NCBI RefSeq assembly: GCF_004358205.1
Contig: NZ_SMYO01000011.1
Location: 62,001 to 126,000 of the forward strand
DNA: 64,000 bases
From: Bacillus salipaludis
GTDB lineage: Bacteria > Bacillota > Bacilli > Bacillales_B > DSM-18226
Reading direction: 5' to 3'
Made by a program: the position numbers and the translations under genes. Shown piece after piece: positions 16,560-24,989 of the stretch. Each line of letters begins with the position of its first letter. The stretch's first letter is position 1. A model generated the notes under the pieces. That model saw only the letters and a list, made by a program, of their open reading frames with translations. It ran no database searches and was not told the origin of the DNA.

Positions 16560-17399
16560 CGAAATATGATGGAAAGTTATTTCTGGACGACTGCCAATCC
16601 GGATATTCACTCCCGTTTGGCCTAAACCTTCACTAATATAAAATGGCTTCCCTTCATGGTAATGTAAACCTTTCACAATGTTCATCCGAATCAGCTTTCC
16701 CATTTTTAGCAAATGATAAGGTTTTGGCCAATGGATTTGTCCGCCATGAAAATGACCAGATAAAAGATAATCATACGGATAGTTTTTCATTTTCAGCACC
16801 ACATTAGGGTCGTGCGTTAAAACCAAATTGTAGCCATCCTGCAGGTTCCGGTAGGATTCTTCTAAATTACTTCGATGTGAATGATGGTCATCAATCCCAA
16901 TGATGTTGACCACTTCCCCATCAACTTTAAAAGAAACATGCTGATTTTGAAGTGTTATACATCCATTTTCTTCTAATGTCTGTTTAAGAAGCTCAAAATT
17001 TTCTTTTTTTAAAAAATAATCATGATTGCCATATACAGCATACATTCCAAATCTGGGATTCAAACGTGATAATGCTGAAAGATATGGAACCAATTTTGGT
17101 ATACTTCTTTTACGATCTAAAAAATCACCCGTAAGCGCAATTAAATCAATTTTTTGATTTGAGACGGTTTGAAACAATTCTTCTGGGGAAATAGATATAT
17201 TTTCAAGATGTAGATCGGATAGATGAAGGATATTAAGTGGCTTATCCGTTAATTTTGAATGTGAAACCGTAATATTATTTAAAACAACATCCTTTGTATT
17301 TTTATGTGCTTTATAAAAAAAATAAATGCTGAAAACGCAAAAAATAATACCAAGTAAATAAATCAAATAATCCCCTCCCACTTCTAAGTATAGAATCAT
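16557..17399 (-). CDS. ykoQ: Membrane-anchored metallophosphoesterase (YkoQ-like)
   Basis: Calcineurin-type phosphoesterase of 280 residues: one N-terminal membrane helix (IYLLGIIFCVFSIYFFY), then metal-binding motifs LHLSDLHL, LTGDFLDRK, YGNHDYF, THDP and GHFHGGQIHWP. The family often cleaves lipid-linked or UDP-sugar pyrophosphates (LpxH/YkoQ-like), so action on envelope precursors is plausible. The start is uncertain: ATG 17399 has AAGGA upstream, but TTG at 17366 lies five bases after GGGAGGGGA and would remove eleven residues. Confidence 0.88.
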   Translation of the reverse strand: MILYLEVGGDYLIYLLGIIFCVFSIYFFYKAHKNTKDVVLNNITVSHSKLTDKPLNILHLSDLHLENISISPEELFQTVSNQKIDLIALTGDFLDRKRSIPKLVPYLSALSRLNPRFGMYAVYGNHDYFLKKENFELLKQTLEENGCITLQNQHVSFKVDGEVVNIIGIDDHHSHRSNLEESYRNLQDGYNLVLTHDPNVVLKMKNYPYDYLLSGHFHGGQIHWPKPYHLLKMGKLIRMNIVKGLHYHEGKPFYISEGLGQTGVNIRIGSRPEITFHHIS

Positions 17400-17552
17400 T
17401 GGGGGATTCCTTATAGTGGGAGTTAATGGGATTTGTATTTGGTTTACATAATAATATTATTGTCCATTTTTAAAAAATTAAATCTTTGAAAAAGAACCCA
17501 TCCATGTCCTTTTACATAGTATGCAAAAAAAGAGATTTGGGTGGTGTGTCTG

Positions 17553-18263
17553 ATGGGAGCCTTAACCTATTTTGATTTTTTAGCCAAGTTTGGCGTTGGC
17601 GGTGCTCATCCCGGTGGTATCATTTTAACAAAAGAATTACTTGCAAATGAAAAAATCACGAATCAATCACATATACTAGATGCTGGATGTGGAACAGGGC
17701 AAACGGCAGCATTTTTAGCCCAGCAATACCAAGCAAACGTTACAGGGGTCGAAATCAATCCGATTATGATTGAAAAAGCGAAAAATCGATTTGAAACCAT
17801 GAAATTGCCGGTTCAACTTATTCAAGGATCCGTTGAAGAAATTCCTTCTGCGGCCAATTCTTTTGATTTCGTCTTATCTGAGTCGGTTTTGGCTTTTGTT
17901 AATAAACCAAAAACATTAAAAGAATTCTATCGGGTATTAAAAAAAGGCGGTCGCTTTATCGCAAATGAAATGACGATTAACCAAAAGCTTTCGATGCAAG
18001 AGGAGCAAGAAATAAAACAATTTTATGCACTGGATTCTTTATTGTTGGAGGAAGATTGGAAAGAGCTATTAGAAAAAACGGGATATAAAAATATAGAAGT
18101 AAAAAAACAAAAACAGTCCTTAGCAGAAGGAAACCATGCACCAGAATTCAATTTTTCAGCTAATTTCGAACCAGAATTATTTGCAATTTTTAACATGCAT
18201 GCGAATATGGTTTTAAAATATCAGGATATCCTTAGCTATCGGATTATTACCTGTACAAAATAA
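17553..18263 (+). CDS. Class I SAM-dependent methyltransferase
   Basis: About 236 residues with a Rossmann methyltransferase domain: motif I LDAGCGTGQTAAF, acidic VTGVEIN, motif IV SFDFVLSESVLAFV, and post-motif EFYRVLKKGGRFIANEM. It resembles Bacillus UbiE/MenG-like small-molecule methyltransferases of unknown substrate. ATG 17553 is preferred to the upstream GTG 17541 because GGGTGGTG precedes it. Divergent from the phosphoesterase gene, followed by its own terminator. Confidence 0.88.
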   Translation: MGALTYFDFLAKFGVGGAHPGGIILTKELLANEKITNQSHILDAGCGTGQTAAFLAQQYQANVTGVEINPIMIEKAKNRFETMKLPVQLIQGSVEEIPSAANSFDFVLSESVLAFVNKPKTLKEFYRVLKKGGRFIANEMTINQKLSMQEEQEIKQFYALDSLLLEEDWKELLEKTGYKNIEVKKQKQSLAEGNHAPEFNFSANFEPELFAIFNMHANMVLKYQDILSYRIITCTK

Positions 18264-18273
18264 TGATTGAAAA

Positions 18274-18306
18274 AGAGCTTTTCCGTCAATCGGGAAGCTT
18301 TTTTTG
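18274..18306 (+). terminator. Terminator after the methyltransferase gene
   Basis: AGCTTTTCC / GGGAAGCT stem with a seven-U tail. Confidence 0.75.
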
Positions 18307-18400
18307 TAATCTAATTGGACAAGAATGGTTAACCGCCCTTTCAACTTGTACTCTCTTTACATAATTTATAGCAAGTCCCTTGCGGAAGGAGGATTCTTGC

Positions 18401-18634
18401 ATGAATTATGAAAGAGCACGCCATCTTGAAGGTCAAATGATTCGGTTTAAAAACGAAAAAGGAGACTGGGTGATCGGGAAAGTTGTTCAGGTTAAAGAAG
18501 ACGGTTTTGAAGTGGCTGAATTAAATTCAAAACAACCGCATGAAGGCTATGGGTTTGGATTTTTTCCTGGGCCATTTTTCGGAAGACCATTCTTTGTACC
18601 GTTTGGAGTTGGATTCTTCCCATTTTTCTTTTAA
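18401..18634 (+). CDS. Small protein with Gly/Phe/Pro-rich hydrophobic tail
   Basis: A 77-residue protein. The first 45 residues look like a small beta-barrel (MIRFKNEKGDWVIGKVVQV), and the rest is a Phe/Gly/Pro run (GFGFFPGPFFGRPFFVPFG). ATG 18401 is set by GGAAGGAGG seven to eight bases upstream; an earlier in-frame start has no site. I do not recognise the family; the tail suggests surface or coat association in a spore former, but that is a guess. A terminator follows. Confidence 0.7.
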   Translation: MNYERARHLEGQMIRFKNEKGDWVIGKVVQVKEDGFEVAELNSKQPHEGYGFGFFPGPFFGRPFFVPFGVGFFPFFF

Positions 18635-18642
18635 TTCCATTT

Positions 18643-18676
18643 AGAGCAATGCCTTCGTGCTTGCTCTTTTTTTCTT
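18643..18676 (+). terminator. Terminator
   Basis: AGAGCAA / TTGCTCT stem followed by seven U residues, just after the Gly/Phe-rich gene. Confidence 0.8.
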
Positions 18677-18739
18677 TTAAACGTATATAAATATTTTTCC
18701 GTCAAAAAATAAGAACGGGAAAGGTTTGGTGAAAGAAAA

Positions 18740-18994
18740 ATGGATAAAACATTAGGATATCTCCGTGAAATATTATCAAATTACAATGACGAGCATCATT
18801 CAGAGGGCCGCCGCCTATTTCGCAAGGTGTCAGAGGGGAAATTTACCTCCGAGGGGGACTTTGTTCGCCATTTAAGTCAAAAAGAAATTGAATTTTTAAA
18901 TGACATCCTGCCAAAAGAAATTATGTATGCGAAAGAAGAACTTGATGCAAAAAGGGCACATGAATTAAATGAAGTATATGAGTTATTGTTTTAA
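18740..18994 (+). CDS. csgA: CsgA-like sporulation-specific protein
   Basis: An 84-residue acidic helical protein beginning MDKTLGYLREILSNY and ending ELNEVYELLF. This start/end pattern and length match the sigma-G-dependent sporulation protein CsgA of Bacillus as I remember it. It contains FLNDILPKEIMYAKEELDAKRA in the middle. A purine-rich GGGAAAGG site precedes the start, and a terminator follows. The name rests on memory of the family, not on a search. Confidence 0.65.
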   Translation: MDKTLGYLREILSNYNDEHHSEGRRLFRKVSEGKFTSEGDFVRHLSQKEIEFLNDILPKEIMYAKEELDAKRAHELNEVYELLF

Positions 18995-19002
18995 TCTTAC
19001 AT

Positions 19003-19036
19003 AAAAAGATGGCGGTGTGATTCTGCCATTTTTTTA
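19003..19036 (+). terminator. Terminator after csgA-like gene
   Basis: ATGGCGG / CTGCCAT stem with a seven-U tail. Confidence 0.75.
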
Positions 19037-19197
19037 TTGAGTAAATTTCCTGTATTTTCTGATAATATTTCCTAGGTAAGCGCATTTTTTGACAAAATAC
19101 CTTCATTCTTCTCTTTAAATTCATCAGCAAACGACAAAAATCTCCGCAGAAACTCTGCATTTCTGACATTGAAAATAATATTTTCGAAGTTAGAATA

Positions 19198-19386
19198 GTT
19201 GATTTCCGCTCCATGCACTTCGCTTTCCGCGAGGGTGCCGGGGAGCCTCCTCGTGCTTTGCTCCTGCTGGGTCTCCCCTGCCCCATACTCCCACAGGACA
19301 TTGAATTACTTCCTCGAATCCGCACACGCACGAAGGAAATGCGATAGCATTTCCGAGGAATCTTCGTGCCTTCCGCTTCAATCAAC
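19198..19386 (-). repeat. Interspersed GC-rich structured repeat, copy A
   Basis: About 189 bp bounded by GTTGATT and AATCAAC. Reading the minus strand it matches the copies at 21514-21704 and 56977-57164. Conserved parts are GGAGCGGAA near both ends, a GAAATGC-TATC-GCATTTC hairpin, and a GAGGAGGCTCCC block. It is distinctly richer in GC than its surroundings. It occupies most of the 445-bp gap between the csgA-like gene and the YitT gene. Confidence 0.85.
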
Positions 19387-19411
19387 TTAGTTAGGAAATT
19401 AACATAACCCA

Positions 19412-19442
19412 CAAAAAAATAGAAGCTTTTCGCAAGCTTCTA
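19412..19442 (-). terminator. Terminator of the first YitT gene
   Basis: Minus strand AGAAGCTT / AAGCTTCT stem followed by a seven-U run. Confidence 0.8.
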
Positions 19443-20357
19443 ATGGATGTCTTTTTTCTTAAATCTTCCTCCACGCACTTCAGCGATGTCCGCGACGGCT
19501 AAAAAGGCATGATCATCATTTTCGGAGACAATTTCCTTTAATTTTGCTTCTTCAAGACGATTGATGACACAAAAGATTACTTTTTTATCATCTCCGGAGT
19601 AAGCCCCCTCACCCTTCATATAGGTCACACCACGGCCAAGCCGGCTCATGATGGCATCCCCTATTTGTTTGGCGTTGTCACTTATAATCCAAACCGATTT
19701 AGATTCATCCAGACCGGTCACTGTGATATCAATCGTTTTGTAAGCAACAAAATAGGCAATTAACGAATACATGGCCCGATCCCATGAAAAGACGAAACCG
19801 GCACTGCCTAAAATAAACAGATTAAAAAACATGATGATTTCCCCAACCGAAAAAGGGAGCTTATTGTTAAAAAGAATCGCAAGGATTTCAGTTCCGTCTA
19901 AAGAACCACCATAACGAATGACAATACCGACTCCAATTCCGAGAATAATCCCTCCAAACACAGATGCAAGCAAAATATCTTGCGTAAAAGCAGGGACTGG
20001 ATGAAGTAATGTTGTAGCAATGGAAAGAATGATAATTCCATAAAGAGTGGATAAAGCGAAGGTTTTTCCAATTTGTTTATATCCGATGTAGAAAAACGGC
20101 ATGTTTAGTATAAAGAGGAAGATACCTATTTTCCATCCAGTAAGATAGGAAAGCATAATGGAAATACCAGTAATACCTCCGTCAATTACATTGTTGGGAA
20201 CAAGAAAAATTTCGAGCCCAACTCCCATTAATGTCGCCCCTAGCGTGATTAATAAGATTCTTTGAAATATCTTTCTTTTTGTTAGTCTCCGGTGCTGCAT
20301 TCTATCCAAAAGCGCTTCCTGTTGTTCGGTAATAGAGATATTTTGAATTTCTGCCAT
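19440..20357 (-). CDS. YitT family membrane protein (DUF161/DUF2179)
   Basis: Polytopic membrane protein of 305 residues with about five to six helices from residue 30 to 200 (ILLITLGATLMGVGLEIFLVP; DGGITGISIMLSYL), conserved RYGGSLDGTEILAI, and a cytoplasmic C-terminal DUF2179 domain (GRGVTYMKGEGAYSGDDKKVIFCVI). The family is multi-copy in Bacillus and of unproven function. A paralogue of 282 residues lies at 28348-29196. Monocistronic. Confidence 0.9.
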   Translation of the reverse strand: MAEIQNISITEQQEALLDRMQHRRLTKRKIFQRILLITLGATLMGVGLEIFLVPNNVIDGGITGISIMLSYLTGWKIGIFLFILNMPFFYIGYKQIGKTFALSTLYGIIILSIATTLLHPVPAFTQDILLASVFGGIILGIGVGIVIRYGGSLDGTEILAILFNNKLPFSVGEIIMFFNLFILGSAGFVFSWDRAMYSLIAYFVAYKTIDITVTGLDESKSVWIISDNAKQIGDAIMSRLGRGVTYMKGEGAYSGDDKKVIFCVINRLEEAKLKEIVSENDDHAFLAVADIAEVRGGRFKKKDIH

Positions 20358-20443
20358 TAACCTGCCCCTTTCATTTGATGTTCTAATTTAAGTATATCGA
20401 ACTATGACTGATATTAATATTCATTTGCTCCAAATTGGAACAA

Positions 20444-20470
20444 AAAAACTGCCTGGTATATCAGGCAGAA
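20444..20470 (-). terminator. Terminator of the 51-residue gene
   Basis: Minus strand CTGCCTG / CAGGCAG stem followed by seven U residues, 11 bases after the stop codon. Confidence 0.85.
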
Positions 20471-20480
20471 CGGTTGGAAA

Positions 20481-20636
20481 TCAACTTGGATCTACTTCAT
20501 CATATGAAAGGGTCGTGACACTTGTATACTCTCCTCTTTCAACCTCTTCTTCCGTTGCACTTTGCTCCAACTCTTCCTGGTCATCCATTCCGGGTGCAAC
20601 AGTCGGATCTTTTTTCTTATCCATTCGGTTATACAT
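20481..20636 (-). CDS. Small acidic hypothetical protein, 51 aa
   Basis: ATG 20636 follows GGAAGGAGTGG at good spacing and opens MYNRMDKKKDPTVAPGMDD; it ends SYDEVDPS and is followed by an intrinsic terminator. The product is acidic and probably disordered. A longer overlapping frame (20492-20740) lacks such signals and I reject it. I do not recognise the family; the composition resembles small Bacillus proteins of unknown role. Confidence 0.75.
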   Translation of the reverse strand: MYNRMDKKKDPTVAPGMDDQEELEQSATEEEVERGEYTSVTTLSYDEVDPS

Positions 20637-20767
20637 AAACAAATCCACTCCTTCCAATCTAATTTTTTCCTACAATATCCGTGATTATTCCAATTTTGAG
20701 CGGTAAAGATTTTTAACGTGTGGTTAATCTGGATTGTCATTGAAAAAATAAGCCTGTTTAACTAGTT

Positions 20768-20802
20768 GTTGATTTCCACTCCAGGCACTTCGCTTCAATC
20801 AA
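20768..20802 (-). repeat. Remnant of the interspersed repeat, copy B
   Basis: Only the two ends survive: GTTGATTTCCACTCCAGGC joined to ACTTCGCTTCAATCAA. This is a 35-bp internally deleted derivative of the repeat family at 19198, 21514 and 56977. Confidence 0.7.
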
Positions 20803-20850
20803 GGTTGTTCAAAATGATCATTGTTCTTGAATAAGACCAAAATATAAAAA

Positions 20851-20882
20851 TAAAAAACTGCCGTTTGATCCGGCAGCTTTTA
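20851..20882. terminator. Orphan hairpin in the 20741-21798 gap
   Basis: CTGCCG / CGGCAG stem followed by CTTTT on the plus strand and A-rich on the other side. No gene is obvious immediately upstream. Confidence 0.5.
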
Positions 20883-20888
20883 GGTTTA

Positions 20889-21267
20889 TAACATCTTAGG
20901 AGACCCAACCATGACATCCGCCAATTTGTTCATTCATTCCCCTTCCTATTTACCAGAAGGTTTGAACCATTAGCCGATGTGTGTTTGTTCCGTTGAAGGA
21001 ATTAATTCTCATGTAAATGGAATTCAAATTCCTAAAAAGAAACAATTTTTGGTGTGTTACCGATTTATTAGACTCATTTTCCTTCCATTTGGTATGGTCT
21101 CATGGCAATGAACAACTTGATTGGAAGAAGGTTAAGATAATTAAATTCGCATCCTTTTCCAATTTACTTTTTTCATCGCTCCTCCTATCCAAATATTTGT
21201 ACAGATTTACCTTACTACTCGTTCACAAACGGAACGAACACGTATGGTTGAGTCTCCTAAGATGTTA
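20889..21267. mobile_element. 379-bp element with 24-bp terminal inverted repeats (MITE-like or IS remnant)
   Basis: Left end 20889-20912 and right end 21244-21267 are inverted copies with one mismatch: TAACATCTTAGGAGAC-Y-CAACCAT. The interior is AT-rich. Read from the right end, an AGGAGGAGCG site precedes ATG and a truncated frame (MKKVNWKRMRI then stop), as if the start of a transposase gene survived an internal deletion. No target duplication is clear. I cannot assign the IS family. Confidence 0.7.
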
Positions 21268-21513
21268 ATTTGTTTTATTAACCTCTACACCTATAGTATA
21301 GCACTGAAAAAAAAGAATTCACCCTTTACCTGTGACAAAGATGTGAAATATTTGGGAAAAGCTCTAAAAATAAAGTGGCTGCCAGAGAAGTCTCTAAAAA
21401 TAAATCTTCTAAGCCTTGTTCAGTGTTTTCCGTAATTCAATTTACTAAAAATGAACATTTTTTTGTGAACTTTTTAATACCCATGTTAAGCCGAATGTTC
21501 ATATTATGCACTC
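21268..21513. other. Gene-free AT-rich spacer
   Basis: Between the inverted-repeat element and repeat copy C. A 13-base string CTCTAAAAATAAA occurs twice (about 21363 and 21392). Short open frames here lack ribosome binding sites. Confidence 0.5.
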
Positions 21514-21704
21514 TATTGATTGGAGCGGAAGGCGCGAAGACTCCTCAAAAATGCTAACGCATTTTCTTCGTGCGTGGGCGGATTCGAGGAAGCAATTCAG
21601 TGTCCTGCGGGAGTACGGGGCTAGGGAGACCCCGCAGGAGCAAAGCGACGAGGAGGCTTCCCGGCACGCCCGCGGAAAGCGAAGCGCCTGGAGCTGAAAT
21701 CAAC
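21514..21704 (+). repeat. Interspersed GC-rich structured repeat, copy C
   Basis: About 191 bp, from ATTGATTGGAGCGGAAGGC to GGAGCTGAAATCAAC. It has internal hairpins AAAATGC-TAAC-GCATTTT and CCTGCGGG...CCCGCAGG. Same orientation as copy D, opposite to copy A. A frame runs through it but shows no ribosome binding site or protein similarity. Confidence 0.85.
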
Positions 21705-21737
21705 AGACCTATTTAAACAGCCGAAAAATTAAAAATA

Positions 21738-21786
21738 ATAGGGGCTACCAAAGGTCAGTTACCTGACTTTTGGACAGCCCCATTTT
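21738..21786 (-). terminator. Terminator of the efflux operon
   Basis: Long minus-strand hairpin GGGGCTGTCCAAAAGTCAG / CTGACCTTTGGTAGCCCC followed by a U-rich tail. Confidence 0.8.
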
Positions 21787-21798
21787 TTCAGCTTAAAA

Positions 21799-23598
21799 TT
21801 ATTGTTCTTTTATACGTGCGCGTTTAATAAAGAAAGCGAGAACCAATGCAACCGCTGCAATAACCGTTGCAACAACGAATGAATCATTGATTCCATCAAT
21901 GGTTGCCTGTTTCATGGTTTGCCCATAAATCATATACAAACTCAGTTGGTTACCAGCCCCTGCAGGTACATGTGCAAGCGCCGCAATACCTTGACCTATT
22001 TGTGATACTTTTCCTGCGATAAATGGGTTAGCACTTGTAATCAGGTTTGAATAGTCTCCCAAATGGGCCTCTTGTCTAGTCGACATAACTGTAACAAGAA
22101 ACGCTGTTCCAATACTTCCGGCAACTTGTCGAGCTGTATTAGAGGCAGCAGTACCATGGGCACCAAGATGACGAGGTAATTGGTTTAACCCTTCTGTCAT
22201 AACCGTCATCATTAAAAAGGACATTCCAAACATCCTCATTACATATAGGAATAAAATATGAGAATAACTTGTCGTCATACTTAGGCTAGAAAATTGCCAA
22301 GTTGTAATAACTGTTATCGTTAACCCGACAACGGCTAACCATCTAGCCCCAATTTTATCAAATAATGCACCAGATATGGGTGACATAATTCCCATCACAA
22401 TTGCTCCTGGCAGTAACAGAAGGCCCGATTCTAGCGCAGTAAATCCACGAATATTTTGCAGATAGATTGGGAGCAAGATCATTGCACCAAACATCGCCAT
22501 ATTAATAATCATACTGATAATCGTTGTTAATGCAAAAATATCATACTTAAAAACGCGCAGTTCTAACATAGGATGATCGGTTGTAAGCTCGCGAATAATA
22601 AAGGCAATTAAAGTTATGATCCCAATGACAAGCGAGATCACTACCGTTCCACTCGACCACCCTTTACTTCCGGCTTCACTAAATCCATAAAGGAGGAAAC
22701 CAAATCCCAATGTGGAGAATAATACACCTGGGAAATCAAACTTTGGATTGGTGATTTTCGTTACATCCCTCATCCAAATAAAGCTTAAGATTAAATCAAT
22801 AATACCAATTGGGATAACAATATCAAACAATAATCTCCAAGAATAATGTTCAATCAGCCACCCTGATAAAGTTGGACCAATGGCAGGGGCAAACAGCATA
22901 ACAATTCCCATCATCCCCATCGCCATTCCCCGTTTTTCTGGTGGGAAAATAGCAAAGAAAACAGTCATCAACAGAGGCATAATGATACCTGCACCGGATG
23001 CTTGCACAATCCTGCCGATCATAAGAAAGCTAAAATTTGTTGAAAACGAACATATAAACGACCCGATTGTAAAAAGCATAATCGCGGTAATAAATAATTT
23101 TCTTGTACCAAACTTCTCAATTAAATAGGCAGTGATTGGGATACAAATTCCGTTCACAAGCATATAGCCAGTTGATAACCATTGAACAGTTGTTGCTGAA
23201 ACATTTAAATCCGACATGATATGTGGAATGGCAACATTGAGCAAGGTCTGGTTCAAAATTGCGACGAAGGCCCCCAACATCAAAGCTGTAAGAATCTTTC
23301 CTTTTCCAACTTCTCTTTTCGCCTCTTTCACTCTTGATAATGTTGGTGACTCCTCTTCCTCAATCGGTTCTACATTTGCTTCAACATATTCCAATGCTGG
23401 CTCTGTTATCGCAGATACCTTCAATAAATCTTCTACTTCTTCTTCCATGTTCCTTTTGGGATTCTCATCCTGAACACCAGGAGTTGAATTCTTTACAGAA
23501 CGATTCTTGGGTTTTCTGCCTTTTTTCATAAACATAAAATTAAACAGTAATAGCACCAATATGCTTAAAATGACATAAACCGTGATATATATTGACAT
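21799..23598 (-). CDS. DHA2-family multidrug efflux permease (EmrB-like) with N-terminal extension
   Basis: Proton-driven drug exporter of the 14-helix MFS group, 599 residues. Core motifs: LNQTLLNVAIPHI (helix 1), WLSTGYMLVNGICIPITAYL, GRIVQASGAGIIMPL (motif B), and APAIGPTLSGWLIEHYSWR (motif C). Unusually, about 110 residues precede the first MFS helix: an extra membrane helix (ITVYVILSILVLLLFNFMFM), a basic patch, and an acidic linker (EEEVEDLL; EANVEPIEEEE). Nine bases separate it from the EmrA-like gene; MarR, EmrA and EmrB form one operon. Confidence 0.93.
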   Translation of the reverse strand: MSIYITVYVILSILVLLLFNFMFMKKGRKPKNRSVKNSTPGVQDENPKRNMEEEVEDLLKVSAITEPALEYVEANVEPIEEEESPTLSRVKEAKREVGKGKILTALMLGAFVAILNQTLLNVAIPHIMSDLNVSATTVQWLSTGYMLVNGICIPITAYLIEKFGTRKLFITAIMLFTIGSFICSFSTNFSFLMIGRIVQASGAGIIMPLLMTVFFAIFPPEKRGMAMGMMGIVMLFAPAIGPTLSGWLIEHYSWRLLFDIVIPIGIIDLILSFIWMRDVTKITNPKFDFPGVLFSTLGFGFLLYGFSEAGSKGWSSGTVVISLVIGIITLIAFIIRELTTDHPMLELRVFKYDIFALTTIISMIINMAMFGAMILLPIYLQNIRGFTALESGLLLLPGAIVMGIMSPISGALFDKIGARWLAVVGLTITVITTWQFSSLSMTTSYSHILFLYVMRMFGMSFLMMTVMTEGLNQLPRHLGAHGTAASNTARQVAGSIGTAFLVTVMSTRQEAHLGDYSNLITSANPFIAGKVSQIGQGIAALAHVPAGAGNQLSLYMIYGQTMKQATIDGINDSFVVATVIAAVALVLAFFIKRARIKEQ

Positions 23599-23606
23599 CG
23601 AATCAC

Positions 23607-24272
23607 CTACTTATGAATTCTCACGGTCACGTTCATACCAGGGACAATCTGAAGTCCTTTGTTATCATCAATTGAAATTTTAACAGGAATTACTTGTGTT
23701 ACTTTTGTATAGTTACCTGTACTGTTGGAACTTGGCAGAAGAGAAAAAGTACCTGATGTTGCAAGACCAATTTTCTCCACTGTTCCTTTTAATGTTGAAT
23801 TAGGAAAAGCATCTACATAAATATCAACATCTTGTCCTTCAGCTATTGCATCAATTGAAGTTTCCTCAATATTAGCAGTTACCCATAACTTATCAAGATC
23901 ATATACCTGAGCAAGCGGGGTACCAGCAGCTACAAAGGAATTTTTCACAGCATTTGTTTGTACAATTGTGCCACTAGTCGGAAGAGTTATATTAATGGAA
24001 GTTGGTGCAGCAGCTGCCCCCGCCCCCGTTCCAGCAGCTAGAATGGTTCCGATTTTTTGATTCTTGGAAAAATGATCGCCTACATTTCCGTTCCAATCTG
24101 TTAATTTCCCATTAGCTGGTGCAGCAACTGTCACCTGCTGCCCTGCAATTTGAGCATTGTCAGTAGATAAATAATTTACTGTTTTGTTGTAGTAGGAATA
24201 GGCTGCAAAACCCCCTCCGACTAAAATAAGTAATATCAAAATGTTTACTAAAATCAGCCGTTTAGTGTTCAT
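23607..24272 (-). CDS. HlyD/EmrA-type membrane fusion protein
   Basis: Single-pass adaptor of the efflux pump, 221 residues: membrane helix 7-27 (LILVNILILLILVGGGFAAYS), lipoyl-like hybrid regions (STDNAQIAGQQVTVAAPANGKLTDW; GTIVQTNAVKNSFVAAGTPLAQVYD) and a beta-barrel (LWVTANIEETSIDAI; VTQVIPVKISIDDN). The alpha-hairpin is nearly absent, replaced by a short Gly/Ala stretch, as in compact Gram-positive EmrA proteins. Start set by GAGGAGG. Sits between the MarR gene (5-bp gap) and the permease. Confidence 0.92.
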   Translation of the reverse strand: MNTKRLILVNILILLILVGGGFAAYSYYNKTVNYLSTDNAQIAGQQVTVAAPANGKLTDWNGNVGDHFSKNQKIGTILAAGTGAGAAAAPTSINITLPTSGTIVQTNAVKNSFVAAGTPLAQVYDLDKLWVTANIEETSIDAIAEGQDVDIYVDAFPNSTLKGTVEKIGLATSGTFSLLPSSNSTGNYTKVTQVIPVKISIDDNKGLQIVPGMNVTVRIHK

Positions 24273-24277
24273 ATAAA

Positions 24278-24718
24278 TTAATCCTCCTCAATTGAAAGCT
24301 TCGATAGAATAAGCCTGTGTAAACTTAATAAATGTTCAATCTCTTCTTTTGGTAAATCCATAACATCATTTAATTTTTTTCTTAGGATAGATTCAGAAGA
24401 ATAAACCTGATCTAACAGCTCTTTTCCAGCTTGGGTTAAATGAATCAAAACCGCTCTGCGATTTTCAGGCGGAACAATCCGCTCGACCAAACCACTTTGA
24501 ACTAATCGATCAATTACCCCACTGACTGTGCTGTTCGTTAACCTTAATTTATCGGCTAGGTCGCCCAAGCCAATCTTAGGGTTTGAAGAAATTCTATAAA
24601 GGGCCTTCAGTTGAACAACCGTAATTCCCATTCGGTCTGCCTCAGTCTTAATAAGCCGATAAATGGCCTTGTTTATTTCCGAAAATGACTCAACAATTAC
24701 ATTGTTTAATTCGTACAT
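24278..24718 (-). CDS. MarR-family transcriptional regulator
   Basis: A 146-residue dimeric winged-helix repressor: GITVVQLKALYRISSNPKIGLGDLADKLRLTNSTVSGVIDRLVQSGLVERIVPPENRRAVLIHLT covers the recognition helix and wing. The start is preceded by AGGAGGAAGAA. It heads the efflux operon and a TTCG-N4-CGAA palindrome lies between its promoter and start, so it most likely represses the operon until a drug binds. Confidence 0.93.
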   Translation of the reverse strand: MYELNNVIVESFSEINKAIYRLIKTEADRMGITVVQLKALYRISSNPKIGLGDLADKLRLTNSTVSGVIDRLVQSGLVERIVPPENRRAVLIHLTQAGKELLDQVYSSESILRKKLNDVMDLPKEEIEHLLSLHRLILSKLSIEED

Positions 24719-24764
24719 TTCTTCCTCCTTTGCCTCGATAGTCTAAGGTCTCTAAATCGAATAT

Positions 24765-24776
24765 TTCGCATACGAA
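24765..24776. promoter_or_regulatory. Probable MarR operator
   Basis: Perfect palindrome TTCGCATACGAA located about 20 bases downstream of the -10 element of the efflux operon, flanked by outer matching ATCRAAT-type sequence that extends the symmetry. Confidence 0.6.
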
Positions 24777-24796
24777 TTGATTTATTACAAGATAGA

Positions 24797-24826
24797 ATTA
24801 TATATAGATACCCTTTAGTATGTCAA
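24797..24826 (-). promoter_or_regulatory. Sigma-A promoter of the marR-emrAB operon
   Basis: TTGACA (24821-24826) and TATAAT (24797-24802) on the minus strand, 18-bp spacer: both hexamers match consensus exactly. Confidence 0.8.
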
Positions 24827-24989
24827 CAACAAAATATTTCACTCTTACGTTCAGTAAATACTGATTTCAACATAATAACTCCCTCTTTTTCCCAATGAAA
24901 ATGAAGGCGTCTTTTTCTTTAGGTTTAAATAGACTAGGGAACATTATTTACAGACCTTCATTGAGTCTAAAATGAAAGGAATGGATAGA

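Noticed and set aside
19190..19412. Protein-coding genes overlapping repeat copy A
   Set aside because: Open frames here exist on both strands because the repeat is GC-rich and stop-poor; they have no ribosome sites and the same sequence recurs in different frames elsewhere.
20492..20740. 82-residue minus-strand gene
   Set aside because: A shorter frame in another register (20481-20636) has an excellent ribosome site and terminator, so the longer one is a shadow.
21017..21268. 83-residue gene inside the inverted-repeat element
   Set aside because: No ribosome site; composition is biased and it reads through the right terminus of the element.
21506..21697. Coding frame across repeat copy C
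   Set aside because: It is simply the repeat read in one frame; copy D gives a different product from the matching bases.
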